From Gibbula magus (lineage: Eukaryota; Mollusca; Gastropoda; Trochida; Trochidae), in NCBI GenBank assembly GCA_936450465.1, contig OW388289.1, positions 66,710,420 through 66,774,419 of the forward strand: a stretch of DNA of 64,000 bases, given 5' to 3'. Under the pieces are notes generated by a model. The model worked only from the letters and a program-made list of their open reading frames with translations. It did no database searches and had not been told where the DNA came from. A program made the position numbers and the translations under genes. Below are positions 47,780-58,896 of the stretch, piece by piece (position 1 is the first letter of the stretch; every line of letters starts with the position of its first letter).

Positions 47780-48665
47780 CTGTACTGTACTTTGATTCAA
47801 TGATTGTGCCTATTCTTTGCTATGGGTCTGAAATTTGGGGAAAGCTGTGCAAATAACATTTTGTAAACAATATTTAAGGGTAAAAACTTGAATGATATGG
47901 TTCTTTGAGAATGTTGAAGACTCCCATTGCAGCATATGTATATGCAGGGAGTGGTTAAATTTTGGTGTAGAATTATACATACGTCACAAAATAGACTCCT
48001 CCCCATCAATGTTACTTATTTTAAAATTACATGGTCAACACAGGTAAGACAATTACTGTTTCATTATGATTTTAGGCATGCTTGGCTAAGCCATGAAGTT
48101 GGAAACCTGGATTATTTTATTTATCTGTTCAAGCTGAGGCTTGGAGATAACTTAAAACAGTATTGGTACTCATCAATAAATGCATCTCCTAAATGTACAT
48201 TGTATAAGGAGTTTAAAGCTCTGCTAAATGTTCCTTTGAATTTAAAAAATGCTATATCAAGCTTCAGATGTAACTTTAATATTGCTGTTGAATGTGGCAG
48301 GTAAAGTGATATTGAATATAAAGAAAGAATATGTCCTTTCTATAACATTCTAGGTCAAGTGTATATAGAAAATGAATTTAATGTATTATTTATCTTTAAA
48401 ACCTATGATAAACATAAGGTTAATATCTAAAGACATTTTACTTAAACACCATATTTAAAGCATTCAATTGTCGATCAGTTACAAAATAAGAATGAGGAGA
48501 TTATATATAGTGCTGGTTTATACCTTTATCATGTCCAACAACTTATAGACTCCAGGATTTAAAGCTACAGTGACTTGTTGCGCACACTGTTCTATCCATG
48601 TTATATGCCTGTATTATGGGCCTAAGACCTCTTTTCCTGAATAAAAATATGTCTGTCTGTCTGTC
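47780..48665 (+). mobile_element. LINE remnant with 3' tail, plus strand
   Basis: Decayed 3' part of the CCHC-tailed LINE group. At 47783 the reading YFDSMIVPILCYGSEIWG is the conserved block following the reverse transcriptase thumb. Farther on, LRLGDNLKQYWYSSI and CTLYKEFKALL align with the same region of the 22.4-kb copy. ERICPFYN...ENEFNVLF is a degraded knuckle. The 3' end reads GGGCCTAAGACC...TGAATAAAAATATG-(TCTG)n, ending near 48665. Confidence 0.75.
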
Positions 48666-49327
48666 AATTTCTTTTTTAAATCCTTTCTCAAACATCGTCA
48701 CAGAATGGTTATTATTATTTCTTTGAGAATAAGTTTTATTCCTTAGATTGAATTAGGGATAGCTAACAGACATGATATGGTTGAACGATACAATTTCGAG
48801 TTGGTCTGAAAATTTAAGAAATCATAGTAGTTCCTAGACTCTCGTTTGTATTATAATCACAAACGTATTAGTTGTAATAGTGTTTTAAATGTACGGTAAC
48901 ACTGCTAAACAAATTTCGCACAACTGGTAAATGCTGGTGTTCTCAATTGTTCTTTCTTTTCAACACAGATTCAGGCAGTTCTTAAAAAGCCAGTATTATT
49001 TGTTCTGTGAGAACTAAGCGGTTTAACACTGGAAATGAGATATGTCTACAAGGTTATTTGGAGAGCTGTTTGAAAACCGGCTCTGTGCCCTTTTAGGTAG
49101 CTTCATCAAATAATACTAGATAGAAAAGCTGACAAGTTGTCAACTCATGACACAAGTAAAACGCACAGTTAGCATCTGTTTCTTGTAATGATCAAAAAGT
49201 TATTCAGTGAAGTAAGAATTTCATGTCAGTGCACCTGTAATTCATTTAGGGTCTTATAATTTAATTTGTTGTTAAAGTGAAACCAACTTTGACACTAAAT
49301 ACGGGAGTACAAAATTACGTAAAGATC

Positions 49328-49379
<52 letters not shown>

Positions 49380-50027
49380 ATGAAAAAAAGATCATTCAAT
49401 GGAAAGTAACCAATATGTGAAAACAATTATCTGCCAGACACTTTCGCATCATTTACGGAAGTTTTGCGTTAAATCAATTACTTAAACTGATTGATCATCT
49501 TCATCAAATATCACAGAACTTTATTTATGGAGAAGGGGTGTCGTTATCTAGTTAAATTGCCACAGACAGCCACACTCCTATCTATCCTTTAAGTTGGACA
49601 TTTGCCATGACTTCCAGATATAATCTGTATTTATACACAATCAATATATAGCTAAATGGTCTGAAATAATGAACTCTATAAATGAAACGTCAATGGCAAA
49701 AACTGTTTCTGTTATCATGATTATGTTTAAACAAAATTTAAATGGAAACATTTTAGAAGTAAATGTTAATCTTCTTCATATTACTACATCTGTGTTGGTC
49801 AAATCAGTGGGATAATTGGATACCAATATGATGGTAACACATCAGTTTATAAGTAAATCCTATTAATGTTACTATCATCATTAGCATGATGTGGCTGTGT
49901 TTTGTCTATGGCTTTCTGGAAGAGATATGTTTTTGGGTCGGTTTTTTAACCAGAGATGAACCAGAGCTGTAGTAATAAACAATGGCCTGTAGATAACTGA
50001 CTTGACTTTCCACATTAGTATATATAT
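48666..50027. other. No gene seen; (TA)n at 49330-49378
   Basis: Non-coding AT-rich DNA with a 49-bp perfect TA microsatellite at 49330-49378. Confidence 0.7.
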
Positions 50028-50475
50028 AATGAGCAAAACAAGTTAAGGACCATTGGTATTTGTTTCAAGTTTTCAAAATGAGTGTCATGACAATTCCATT
50101 ATGACTAATATGCTGATAAACCTCACTGTGATGACAAATAATAGACCAAGTTACATGCACCTTGACTCAACCACACACTCGATTGAAACATCTGAAACGG
50201 AGTCGAAATCAACCTCAGTAGCGTGTATGCCCACCTCGTGCTTGACTTACGACTTGACAGCGTCTTGTTAAGCTAAGGACAGGGTTCTGAAACACTTGAT
50301 GAGGAATCGGTTGCCATTCATCAACGCAGGCGTCAGCGAGCTCATTAAGTGTGGTTGGGGACACAGGACGTTGAAGCATGTTCCAAGCACGTTCAATAGG
50401 ATTAAGGTCCGGTGAGTAGGATGGTAAGGCAAGGTAATCTTTAACAATTCTTGTTCTGTGAGGTCGAGCATTGTC
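50028..50475 (-). pseudogene. Tc1-like element, 3' half with terminal repeat, family 3
   Basis: Minus-strand frame from 50475 to a TGA at 50215-50217 (86 residues) with no internal stop. It starts DNARPHRTRIVKDYL (second catalytic Asp), reads SYSPDLNPIERAWNMLQR with the third catalytic Glu kept, and ends RCQVVSQARGGHTRY, a normal Tc1-like C-terminus. Downstream the element ends with GGTCCTTAACTTGTTTTGCTC then TATATA, like the usual terminal repeat next to a TA target. The 5' half is missing beyond 50475. It is the youngest-looking of the three Tc1-like relics. Confidence 0.8.
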
Positions 50476-50629
50476 ACACGTTTGTTTTACTTGTGTCTGT
50501 TAAAAAGTTTCCACACACTAAGAAAAAACCCCATTATAAGTTCATGAACATTGGTCATAAGATAGATCGAATACTGTCTCTTACGAAGAAAATGAAAAGA
50601 CGCTCGTACACTTTAATTATCATATTGCT

Positions 50630-51315
50630 ATATGAGCTAAAACTCAATGGAGACAAAATTGAGGTTCTGTTTGTTGGCACTTCACATCTGAAAAAGATCG
50701 GCTGTACGGATATCACTGCAGCCAACTCAGATATTCCACTTTCAACTAATGTTAGGAACCTCGGTGTCTATCTGGATCCTTGTCTCACCATGGGGAAACA
50801 TGTGAACCATATCTGCAGTGTAGGCTACTTCCATCTCCACTCTGTAAGTAACATCTGCCATCTCATTACTACTGATGCCTGCCGCTTAATTTATCTCTCA
50901 GTCACTTGTGCTTTCTAGAATTGACTATTGCAAAAGCTTGGTCTCTTGGACGATCTCTCAGGACTACAACAACTGCAAAAAGCTGATGCCAAAGTGGTCT
51001 GTAGAACATCTAAACGGTCACATTACCCCAATTCTCAGGAGTCTTCATTGGTTGCCAGTTGAAGCAAGGATCAAATTCAAGATCCTCGTCCTCGTCCTCG
51101 CTGTCGACGTGGCTAAGGTCCATCATGTCTCTCAGAGTTGCTGTCATCGTATGTGCATACCCGTTCTCCCCTTTCCGAAAATCAAGATCTTCTTGCAGTT
51201 CCCAAGTAAACTCTCAGGACCCTTTGAAATCTAAGAACAATCTCCACTATTTCATTTATTGTTATATGTTGTCCTTTGATGGACCATAGCGCATTATAAA
51301 TATACATTTATTATA
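50630..51315 (+). mobile_element. CR1/L2-type LINE 3' fragment
   Basis: Starts inside the reverse transcriptase downstream of the active site: ELKLNGDKIEVLFVGTSH, NLGVYLDPCLTMGKHV, HLITTDACRLI. It then shifts frame to SRIDYCKSLVSW, ITPILRSLHWLPVEARIKF and LVLVL. These blocks correspond one by one to those in the 31.8-35.2 kb LINE, but wording differs enough for another subfamily. The 3' end GACCATAGCGCATTATAAAT-ATA is typical of L2-like tails. It directly follows the Tc1 fragment with a 155-bp spacer. Confidence 0.75.
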
Positions 51316-51452
51316 ATTATTTCAATGTACCCGATATGACACTAGAATGAACATGAACACAAAAGTCGGAATGATATGCATTTTATATCTGACAACTATG
51401 AGTGTGCAGAGACAATGTTTGCGAAATTTCCTGAATTTAATTTACTTTTCAA

Positions 51453-51612
51453 TTATGACTCATAACGTCAATTAGAATAATTCCCAATTCATAGATATTA
51501 AGCTGAATCACAAGCGTATTCACTTACATTACAAAACTATAGACAGTCATATGTTTCCGTCTTGCTGAATATGTTTTATCTGCAAACTGACAAATGAATA
51601 TAGAGAAATTGC
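51453..51612 (-). repeat. 160-bp near-identical inverted copy (partner 55129-55289)
   Basis: The reverse complement of this segment equals 55129-55289 apart from about one base near the outer end. Contains TCACAAGCGTATTCACTTAC and GACAGTCATATGTTTCCGTC. The near-identity contrasts with the old age of most repeats here. Confidence 0.85.
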
Positions 51613-52439
51613 ATGGACAGTATGTCGACATGATCTACAAATGTACATACAGGCGATGTAATATTAGTGAATTATGGTTTATTGCGTAAGTAAAATCAAC
51701 GTGGACAATAGACTTTTAAATTTAATTATAACAGAACACAAAACATGCTGCCATGACATCATTATTTTATCAAAATCATGACATCAATCAAGTTTCCTAC
51801 ATTTGTCACCAATTCATGAACTCATTAATAGTAGTTTCAAACATTATTCATTTGAACATATCTTGGTCTTGAAACAAACCATATGAATCTTCAGGGCTTA
51901 ATCTCATCTTCGGATCCGATACAACTAAGCTGTTAACAATGTTTTTGTTGGCAACTCTTTCCAAAAAGACGAAATTAGAACATGATAGGTCTATTCTGAA
52001 CTTTTGTGAGAATAACCAGTTTGTGGACCTAAAGGTAACCTGTGACAAACAATTAATTCATTGCATTATATTCATCAAATTGGGGCTATAATAAATTCCA
52101 AACAAGGAAACATCTGTACTGGTCGCGTGAAAGCTCCAAGTTCTCCCCGGCAGCATCGGAGTATGTTCTGTGACTTTACAGATCCTTGTGTTCCTCTGAT
52201 GTTTAATAAAATGCTACGCACATAGTCTGAACGTTTTAAAGACACAATGCCTAATTACACACTCAATTGTCGATTCAGTATCCTGTTAAACTCTAACGAA
52301 TTCAACCATGTTTATATAACTGGTGTACTTGTTTGCTCAGAGTTAGTTTAATATTTTTATTAATTTAATTTAATATTTTGTTGTAATCATCGTAAAACTC
52401 AGACATACAGACGAGACAATAAAGGGACACAATACGGAG
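51613..52439. other. No gene seen
   Basis: AT-rich non-coding DNA. Confidence 0.45.
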
Positions 52440-52510
52440 TGGAATTTGTCTTGCACGAGGTGTTCAACGATCGCGAGTCTCCTGGCCACCATGTTGTTCC
52501 CCTTCAGGTC
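52440..52510 (-). CDS. Candidate host-gene exon, unrecognised
   Basis: A GC-rich island in AT-rich DNA. On the minus strand CATCTGCTTTCAG is a good splice acceptor (AG complementary to 52511-52512). The frame starting at 52510 reads DLKGNNMVARRLAIVEHLVQ and then DKFHSVLC. The frame stays open for 47 codons, but composition drops after about 52440, so the exon end is uncertain; a CTCC|GTATTG donor lies near 52449. The helix-like, charged peptide and codon use look like real coding sequence. I do not recognise the family. Confidence 0.35.
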
Positions 52511-53381
52511 CTGAAAGCAGATGTATTTGTATAATTTAGTGTACGTTGACTAACACTATTCTGAAGGAAGGCACACCGTTGTAAGTCACATTTATTGAGA
52601 ACATTGACAATTCTGTTAATTTTGTTTTGAAATACTTCAATAAACACTCAATTTTCGAAGATTATTATTGTTACAGTTTTCGAATTAGGATTCAAAGACC
52701 GTTAATAATATATAAATGAATTAAGTTATCGAATCCATCACTGCGAACCAACGTCAGATACCAAATACAAAAAATACATATGTTCTTCTACATGGACTGC
52801 ATTTTCTTTTGAGTAAAATCTACATGTAGGTAATTTTTAAGTGTTAGAAGTTAGAGATACATTGCAAGACAACACGATGATGTTACATAGAGAATCTCAC
52901 CAGGATAGTTTTTATCAACGATTTGATAACAGTTACAAATATCTCCGGCCTGCATTACATGTCAATCAAAGTTTAACATCTTTGAGCATAGCACTGCCAT
53001 TTAACTTCCAGTGTGGGTATGTCATAGCTTTGTGACATAATAAAATAGGAATGCCATAACTCTCATTCCTTTGTACAATCTCCTATGGAACACAGTTTAA
53101 GATGGTAAATGTCAATAATGTCACACATGTCATATAAATAAAAAGTGGTAACTTTAGCGATTGTCTTTTAAGAGAAAGAAACGCCCAAAAATCAAGCAAC
53201 AAGAATATAAATAAGTAAATATTACCCTCATCCATGACATAATATACATATTGAAGCACTTTTCCACAGTTTTCGAAATTCACTATCTTGAAATTGACTG
53301 CACGTGATATCCGGTAATCCTACCAGCATAACAGCTTGGATGGTGTGGAATTTGACCAGATAAAGTAAAGTCTATATAGAG

Positions 53382-53523
53382 AATACTAAACGACGTCCCG
53401 TTTAATAACATATTTATGAAACGAGTGGATGGTTTTGGTATCTAACGAGCGAAAGCGAGTTAGATACCAATACCATCCACGAGTTTCATAAATATGTTAT
53501 TAAACGGGACGGAGTTTAGTATT
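53382..53523. repeat. Foldback element, 142 bp
   Basis: Arms AATACTAAAC..CGTCCCGTTTAATAACATAT through GGTATCTAAC pair almost perfectly with the other half, closing on GAGCGAAAGCGAG. The whole is essentially one long hairpin with a few single-base differences between arms. No coding capacity. Confidence 0.85.
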
Positions 53524-53814
53524 TTATTTATTACACGCTCTAAATTAATGAAATATGTAATTAAAGTTCACTCTTCAATCATGTAAATGTGCGTAGGGAT
53601 ACATCTCTTACCATGGACGCATAACGCCATCTCACTAAACACCAAAAATAGACCAAGCAAATATCCGTTAATAACAGTTTCAATTTTGAACAAAACAATT
53701 CCAAAACACTCATTACATTGTGTTTATGTTGACACAATAAGAATCGCAAATTGGCGAGTAAACAAAAAAATCGTATTAATTTCGCTAGATCTTATGAATG
53801 ATGTCAGGTGAGTG

Positions 53815-53822
53815 TGACGTCA
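53815..53822. promoter_or_regulatory. TGACGTCA (CRE-type) site
   Basis: Perfect 8-bp CRE palindrome 91 bp upstream of the ATG at 53913. It could belong to a promoter of the small signal-peptide-like frame; no TATA box is visible. A single 8-mer can occur by chance. Confidence 0.3.
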
Positions 53823-53912
53823 TCGGAATGCGACTGTTTTCGATTCAGTTAGGCTAGTTACAGCTGTACGTAGCTGCGGTTGCTTTGCCAAAATAGGCTC
53901 TGTAACACCAAG

Positions 53913-54029
53913 ATGACAATGATACTGGGGAGTAAAGTTACAGTTCTGCTGCTAGTTTTATCTAGCGAAAGTGTGGGGATCGGTGTCCCTGTTGCCGATG
54001 AAGTTAACATTGACGGCACAAATTGTTAA
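53913..54029 (+). CDS. Candidate signal-peptide exon
   Basis: ATG at 53913 opens 38 codons to TAA at 54027-54029. The peptide starts MTMILGSKVTVLLLVLSSES: a short polar start, one Lys, a seven-residue hydrophobic core (VTVLLLVL) and small residues after it, as in a secretory signal peptide. It continues VGIGVPVADEVNIDG. The region is GC-richer than the flanks and preceded by a CRE-type site. A real first exon would need a donor; GAA|GTTAAC at 54002 is weak. Unrecognised, low confidence. Confidence 0.3.
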   Translation: MTMILGSKVTVLLLVLSSESVGIGVPVADEVNIDGTNC

Positions 54030-54715
54030 CAGAAGGCCTGAAAATGGAGTTCCGACATTTTAGTGAACGTTAAAATGTTAGGCCTAGGCTATATAAACAT
54101 TGAAAGTTACTTTGAAGCATTTTTATTCATATATCTAGGTATGGTATCCTCTGTAACAACAGACAGACATGACCAATGCCTCCACAACCTAGAAAACTTA
54201 CGCGTCAACACGAAGTTACAGTAGGCCTAGTTGTTTACATTCTAAACAATCAAACCCATTCCGCAATAAAAGAAGAAGAACAAATCAAAACGTACCTTAT
54301 ATGATTTCAATGTAGTCGCATTAATACTCAACTGACGATTGTCACATGATTCGCGAGTTGAACATGAAGTTTATTCCTTATGAATTTAGAATCTAGACTA
54401 CGTCAAGTTGCATGACAAAGCCACGCAAATGGCGGTCAAATCGCGAGAACGCTAACGAGATTCAAGGGAACTAACTCTGAATCAAATAAGGGATACTGGG
54501 TGACGGTAAATTGTGATAGAAGCGTCCGTACAATATTAATCGTAACGACGTTGTGTGAAAAAACATGTCCCAAGAAATCCTGCTAACCCAAAGGCCATGT
54601 GACTACTGGAAAGTAGTTCCGACTGCGACCGCTTTCACGTGCAATGTTTCACAACAGTGTTGAATAACATTTCGATGTTTCACAACAGTAGTATCTTCAA
54701 CGAGAGTGTAATAAA

Positions 54716-54949
54716 AAGGTAGTAAGACCTTGTCTAGAACAATGCTTGTCAACAGTCCCAAAGGCTTCGAAAATATCTTCTTTAAAGAAGCTTAATACCA
54801 CTGAGGTCACGGAGGCTTACATCTGTCGGAAATGCTATCCAGCCGATGTATTGGGGAACACAGTGAGGAGAATGCTGACAGATTCACGGCAACGTTGCCA
54901 ACAACAATCAACTGAACTACAACACAATCATCTGCCATTATTGAAATAA
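54716..54949 (+). CDS. Exon-like ORF with CxxC, unrecognised
   Basis: Open frame ending with TGA-free sequence at a TAA (54947-54949). The track of residues SSLKKLNTTEVTEAYICRKC then YPADVLGNTVRRMLTDSRQR and CQQQ looks coding: a C-x2-C pair followed by a predicted basic/amphipathic helix with Gln run. TGCTTGTCAACAG at about 54745-54757 could be an acceptor. It may be a host exon or part of a zinc-finger-like domesticated element; I cannot name it. Confidence 0.3.
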   Translation, partial: KVVRPCLEQCLSTVPKASKISSLKKLNTTEVTEAYICRKCYPADVLGNTVRRMLTDSRQRCQQQSTELQHNHLPLLK

Positions 54950-55128
54950 TACACTAAGATCCTCACGAGGGAACAAATACCAATCAATAATCATCGCGTT
55001 TTACTGCATTGTGGGTATATGTTTCTGTAACATGCCCCGTTTTAACACCAGCGGATGGTGACAGGAATTGGTTACTAGTATTACAAAGGTACATCCATTG
55101 TGTTGTTGGCCGTCACATAAACACAACG

Positions 55129-55289
55129 CAATTTCTCTATATTCATTTGTCAGTTTGCAGATAAAACATATTCAGCAAGACGGAAACATATGACTGTCTA
55201 TAGTTTTGTAATGTAAGTGAATACGCTTGTGATTCAGCTTAATATCTATGAATTGGGAATTATTCTAATTGACGTTATGAATCATAACA
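55129..55289 (+). repeat. 160-bp near-identical inverted copy (partner 51453-51612)
   Basis: See partner. Unlike the partner, this copy continues into 55260-55510, which is a diverged copy of 42760-43020. So it is the edge of a longer dispersed repeat and not the end of a transposon defined by these two arms. Confidence 0.85.
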
Positions 55290-55510
55290 GTGTTTTTTTA
55301 TCGAGAAGTGCTGACTGTTGCCGTAAATTACCACTTGAATGGTTATCAGTTCAATATAGTGGCGATATAATGGTAAAGGTAGTAATTTCTGATAGTAAAC
55401 CGGACAATTCGCCGCCATTGGCGCTCGTCAATCAGTCAAACGTATTTTTTAAAACATATTTACAACAAACAAAATTTGGGTTAATAATATTTCTTATCAT
55501 ATAATGGAGG
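55260..55510 (+). repeat. Dispersed repeat, copy related to 42760-43020
   Basis: Shared blocks: GACGTTATG, TTATCGAGAAGTGCTGACTG, TTGCCGTAAATTA, GGCGATATAAT, AATTTCTGA and AAATTTGGGTTAATA. It carries a 95-codon frame (55217-55504) with no known domain. Confidence 0.65.
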
Positions 55511-56009
55511 GTGTTATCGATGCAATAAAGCAATCTGATAAACTTGGTATCCAAATCTGATAAATATGCAAAACAGGTCAAAGGTCAAATACACGAACTA
55601 CTTTCGCAGAATTCCACTCGTTTCATGCGAATCCTTAAACTGTTTACGAATCGTTGAAAAGCGTAACCGGGAGTTTACCCGAGTATTTCCGCTTGATATT
55701 CGAAAACACGAAATCATCTGATAGTACACTATGTGCATTTATAGTGTTAAAAAAGTCAAGATAATTGTAGAAATTTAAAAACGATTCAAAATTTCAGTGC
55801 GCTATTGACCAAGAGCAACAAGTAGCCGCAGTGTCCTGTGTACAAAATGAATCTCGATGTGTCGGTGTGTGACCTACCGACGCGCCGAGTCGATCGCATT
55901 AGCATTTTGGTTGTTCTTGAGGGATGAGTACACGGTATTAGGTACATTAATAGGTACTTATTGTCATAAACAAAGGAAACAACCCCACCTCACAAATAAT
56001 TACCTTTAA
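55511..56009. other. No gene seen
   Basis: Spacer leading to the TTAA target of the next element. GC content rises near 55850-55915 without a readable gene. Confidence 0.4.
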
Positions 56010-57487
56010 CCCTTAACATGCGGGCGACGGAATTATCCGGGAGGCTCATAGAGAAAAATGTTAGAACCCTTGGCGAGACCCGTACGTTGGACTTAGTGCA
56101 TTTACCGGGTCAGTAATAATTATATTTGCCCCCCAGGCGAAATGCGAGACGAAGTGTGTCCGTATATCGCCACATGAAAACTTGTTTACATACATCTCGC
56201 AGATAGCCACGATAACAAGTCTGTGTGAATGTCCGGTCGAAATATCAAGTAAAATTCACACCAAATTGCGTGTGCATTGTTGACCCGTAACGCATTGATA
56301 ATTAGCTTTACAAAAGGCCAATTTTGTCGGGCTTAGCCCCCGAAGCATTAATTCGCTTGAGGCTATTTTCACCCACGTGTTTGTATTGCCTCGGGTTTGC
56401 CTCGCCCGAGACTGCTATCTGCCTCGCATCTCGCGAGACGGGGGAAAAAATCGCTAACTCGCCTTACTACCGCACTTCATATCATGTGAGCGAATAGTTT
56501 GTTTTCAAAAAAAAATACGGCAAAATAAAGGGGAAACAATGGACTACATTCCCATATAAAATTAGAAAATCTCAAAAAAATAATAAAGACACAGCAAGCG
56601 CCGTGAAAAAGGTCATGTTTACACTTCATAAATTTTGAAACAATCGGCGATTTTCACAACTTCTAAAACATTTATCACGGCTAAAATACTGAATGCATTT
56701 TCATAATTTTTATATCACAATAAACCGAAAAGAATAATCTTTTATTCTATATAAAATGCGCAGATTTATTCACAGAAATAAAGATACAATTTTACCTTTC
56801 TGAGAGGCATGTGAAACCAAACGGCACACAAACTAATCAACATATTTTCATCAGTTATGGTTCGAGGTTAGCGTTTATTTGAAAAGTCAAACAACATAAC
56901 CATATTTGGGTTGACATGTGCTTATTTGTCAACTGGTTCGAGATTATGATTTCTTGGAAAAGTGCGATGAACGACCGTTTGCAATGCTGCATACATGTTG
57001 TAAGTATTGACGATTTTAGGTGGAAATAAAGACAAGCTTTACATAGCTATAGAATTATAACCAAAGGTCGCATTCTAATAATTTTTATATCATTGTGAAG
57101 CTAGACATCTTGTCTTCAATTCCGTATATAAATGGAATTTTTTTCGTTTCGTATTTATGATGTTACGAGGCCCGAATTAAAGACAATCTTTCGAAAGTAA
57201 TAGAATAAAAACGAAAAAACATAGAAAATTCATTCAAAGTTTCGGGTGTGAATTAGCCATTTGTGTACGGGTGTCGCTACTTGAATTTGTATTGAACGCC
57301 CGTATATAGTCCTTATTCGCCATGTAGATGCGGTATATTTCGTAAAAACGGTACCGGAATCGCCGCCTGGAAATTCCGCCAGCAGAGCTCGTTAGTGAAT
57401 AAGCTCAAACTACTGCTGCGAGCTGCGAGCCTGTAAATTCCGCCACAGGGGCTAAAAATGGTAAAATATATATACGCAACGTAAGGG
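56010..57487. mobile_element. piggyBac-like non-autonomous element, 1,478 bp
   Basis: TTAA at 56006-56009 and 57488-57491 flank termini CCCTTAACATGCG (56010-56022) and, reversed, CCCTTACGTTGCG (57475-57487), matching at 10 of 13 positions. TTAA duplication with CCC termini is the signature of the piggyBac superfamily. Base composition differs from the surroundings, with GC-rich ends (CCTCGGGTTTGCCTCGCCCG near 56390; AATTCCGCC twice, at about 57372 and 57428) and an AT-rich middle. No transposase frame is found. Confidence 0.65.
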
Positions 57488-57644
57488 TTAAAATGCGAAA
57501 GATACTGGTTATGCAGCAATCCGAATCAACCCGGCAACGCAGCTTCCAAAACGTTGAAACTAGAGTTACTTCCCTTGTTCTAGCAACGTGATCAAATTAT
57601 TTATGAGTGCTTAAGATAGATGCTTATGAACTGATTGAAAATAT

Positions 57645-58896
57645 GGCCTAAGAGTAATTGAAGGGTCCAAATGACGGGGTGTCTAAAATAGCCATAAAAT
57701 GCAACCAAACTCTTCAAAAGATTACGTTTTTCTGATAGTGGTACTAATTATCTATAGCATGATATATAACATGATATCTTTGAATGTGGTTGCAGGTTAT
57801 AACTTTACATGGAAATCGGGTCATTTCGCAATTTGGTTGCAGTCCCCTATAGGCAACTGCAACCAAACTTTTTAAACCATCAAAATACATGTTTTCATCA
57901 AACAGAACAGCCTTGACTTGACACAATTTGGTTGCAGAAGGAAAATATCATGATCTGACGAATGTTGGAACTTACCTTGCCTTTTATTTCAATATTTACA
58001 GTTAGCGGAAACTTCTTAGCGATCGTTATCGAGTCCGGTTTTCGATCATGTCATATTATCATGTTGCTGTCATTTCTAATGCTATAGATAGAAACTACCA
58101 ACTAACCTTGTTAATTTAACATTTCCTACCATAAGGCATGTCTTGGTAGGTACTTTTGAAACATTTTGTCCAAATTTAAGCATTAATTTACGTTTTTGTT
58201 TACAACCAGCTGACAACGTGGCCGCGAGGTGAATTCGAATTGTTGTCAAATCTTATCACAATTCTGATTGGTTGTCATAGATATCTTTGATTGCTAAATT
58301 AGTTTTATAGGAAATAAACAGCATTAGGTTATTTTACAAAAAAAGTTTCTATCTAGAAACGTGAATAAAAGCAACCAGAATTAATAAACATGAATTTGTT
58401 TGTTGTTGTTAGAAATGGTTGATACGGAATGAGCCAATGGGAGGTTGCGTTACATACATTAGTTTCATTACGTCATACACTTAGCGAGAGAGAACTTGCC
58501 GAAATGATTCAGACAATGTCATCGTATTTTTGTCAAATTTAGTAAATTTGAAAACCTCTGCAACCAAACTAATCCTATGTGCTTGTCAACACACTATTTT
58601 TTTCTCTGCAACCAAATATTTATTTGCCAAGGTAGGAATAATGATGAATATTTGCTGTAAATAAATTTGGTTGCAGATCCCTATAGGGGACTGCAACCAA
58701 ATTCACTAAATACGATGTTTCAAGTACATTTCTGTCCTGCAACCAAATTTTCTGATGTCAGATATGATATGTTATGTTATAGAAAATTATCTCTGCTATT
58801 TTGATCACTTTGTATGATCAGTTTCTCTTACTTGAGTAGCATTTAAACATCATTATGGAGCCCCCGTCATTTGGACCCTTCAATTACTCTTAGGCC
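57645..58896. mobile_element. hAT-like non-autonomous element, 1,252 bp
   Basis: A perfect 35-bp terminal inverted repeat (57645-57679 and 58862-58896; starts GGCCTAAGAGTAATTGAAGG) is flanked by a perfect 8-bp target-site duplication GAAAATAT (57637-57644, 58897-58904). An 8-bp duplication is typical of hAT, P and Merlin superfamilies; hAT is favoured only because of the subterminal repeats. Ten copies of CTGCAACCAAA or its complement lie within 310 bp of the two ends. No transposase frame is present. Perfect terminal repeats and target duplication indicate a fairly young insertion. Confidence 0.85.
57701..58747. repeat. Ten subterminal CTGCAACCAAA repeats
   Basis: TTTGGTTGCAG orientation: 57785-57796 (one mismatch), 57832-57842, 57927-57937, 58666-58676. 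CTGCAACCAAA orientation: 57701-57709 (partial), 57857-57867, 58558-58568, 58606-58616, 58691-58701, 58737-58747. Sites cluster in the left and right 310 bp and leave about 620 bp of the middle free. Such arrays act as transposase-binding sites in hAT elements, by analogy. Confidence 0.8.

Noticed and set aside
51453..55289. The 160-bp inverted copies as ends of a 3.8-kb transposon
   Set aside because: The right copy continues without break into a longer repeat shared with 42760-43020, and no target duplication lies outside the arms.
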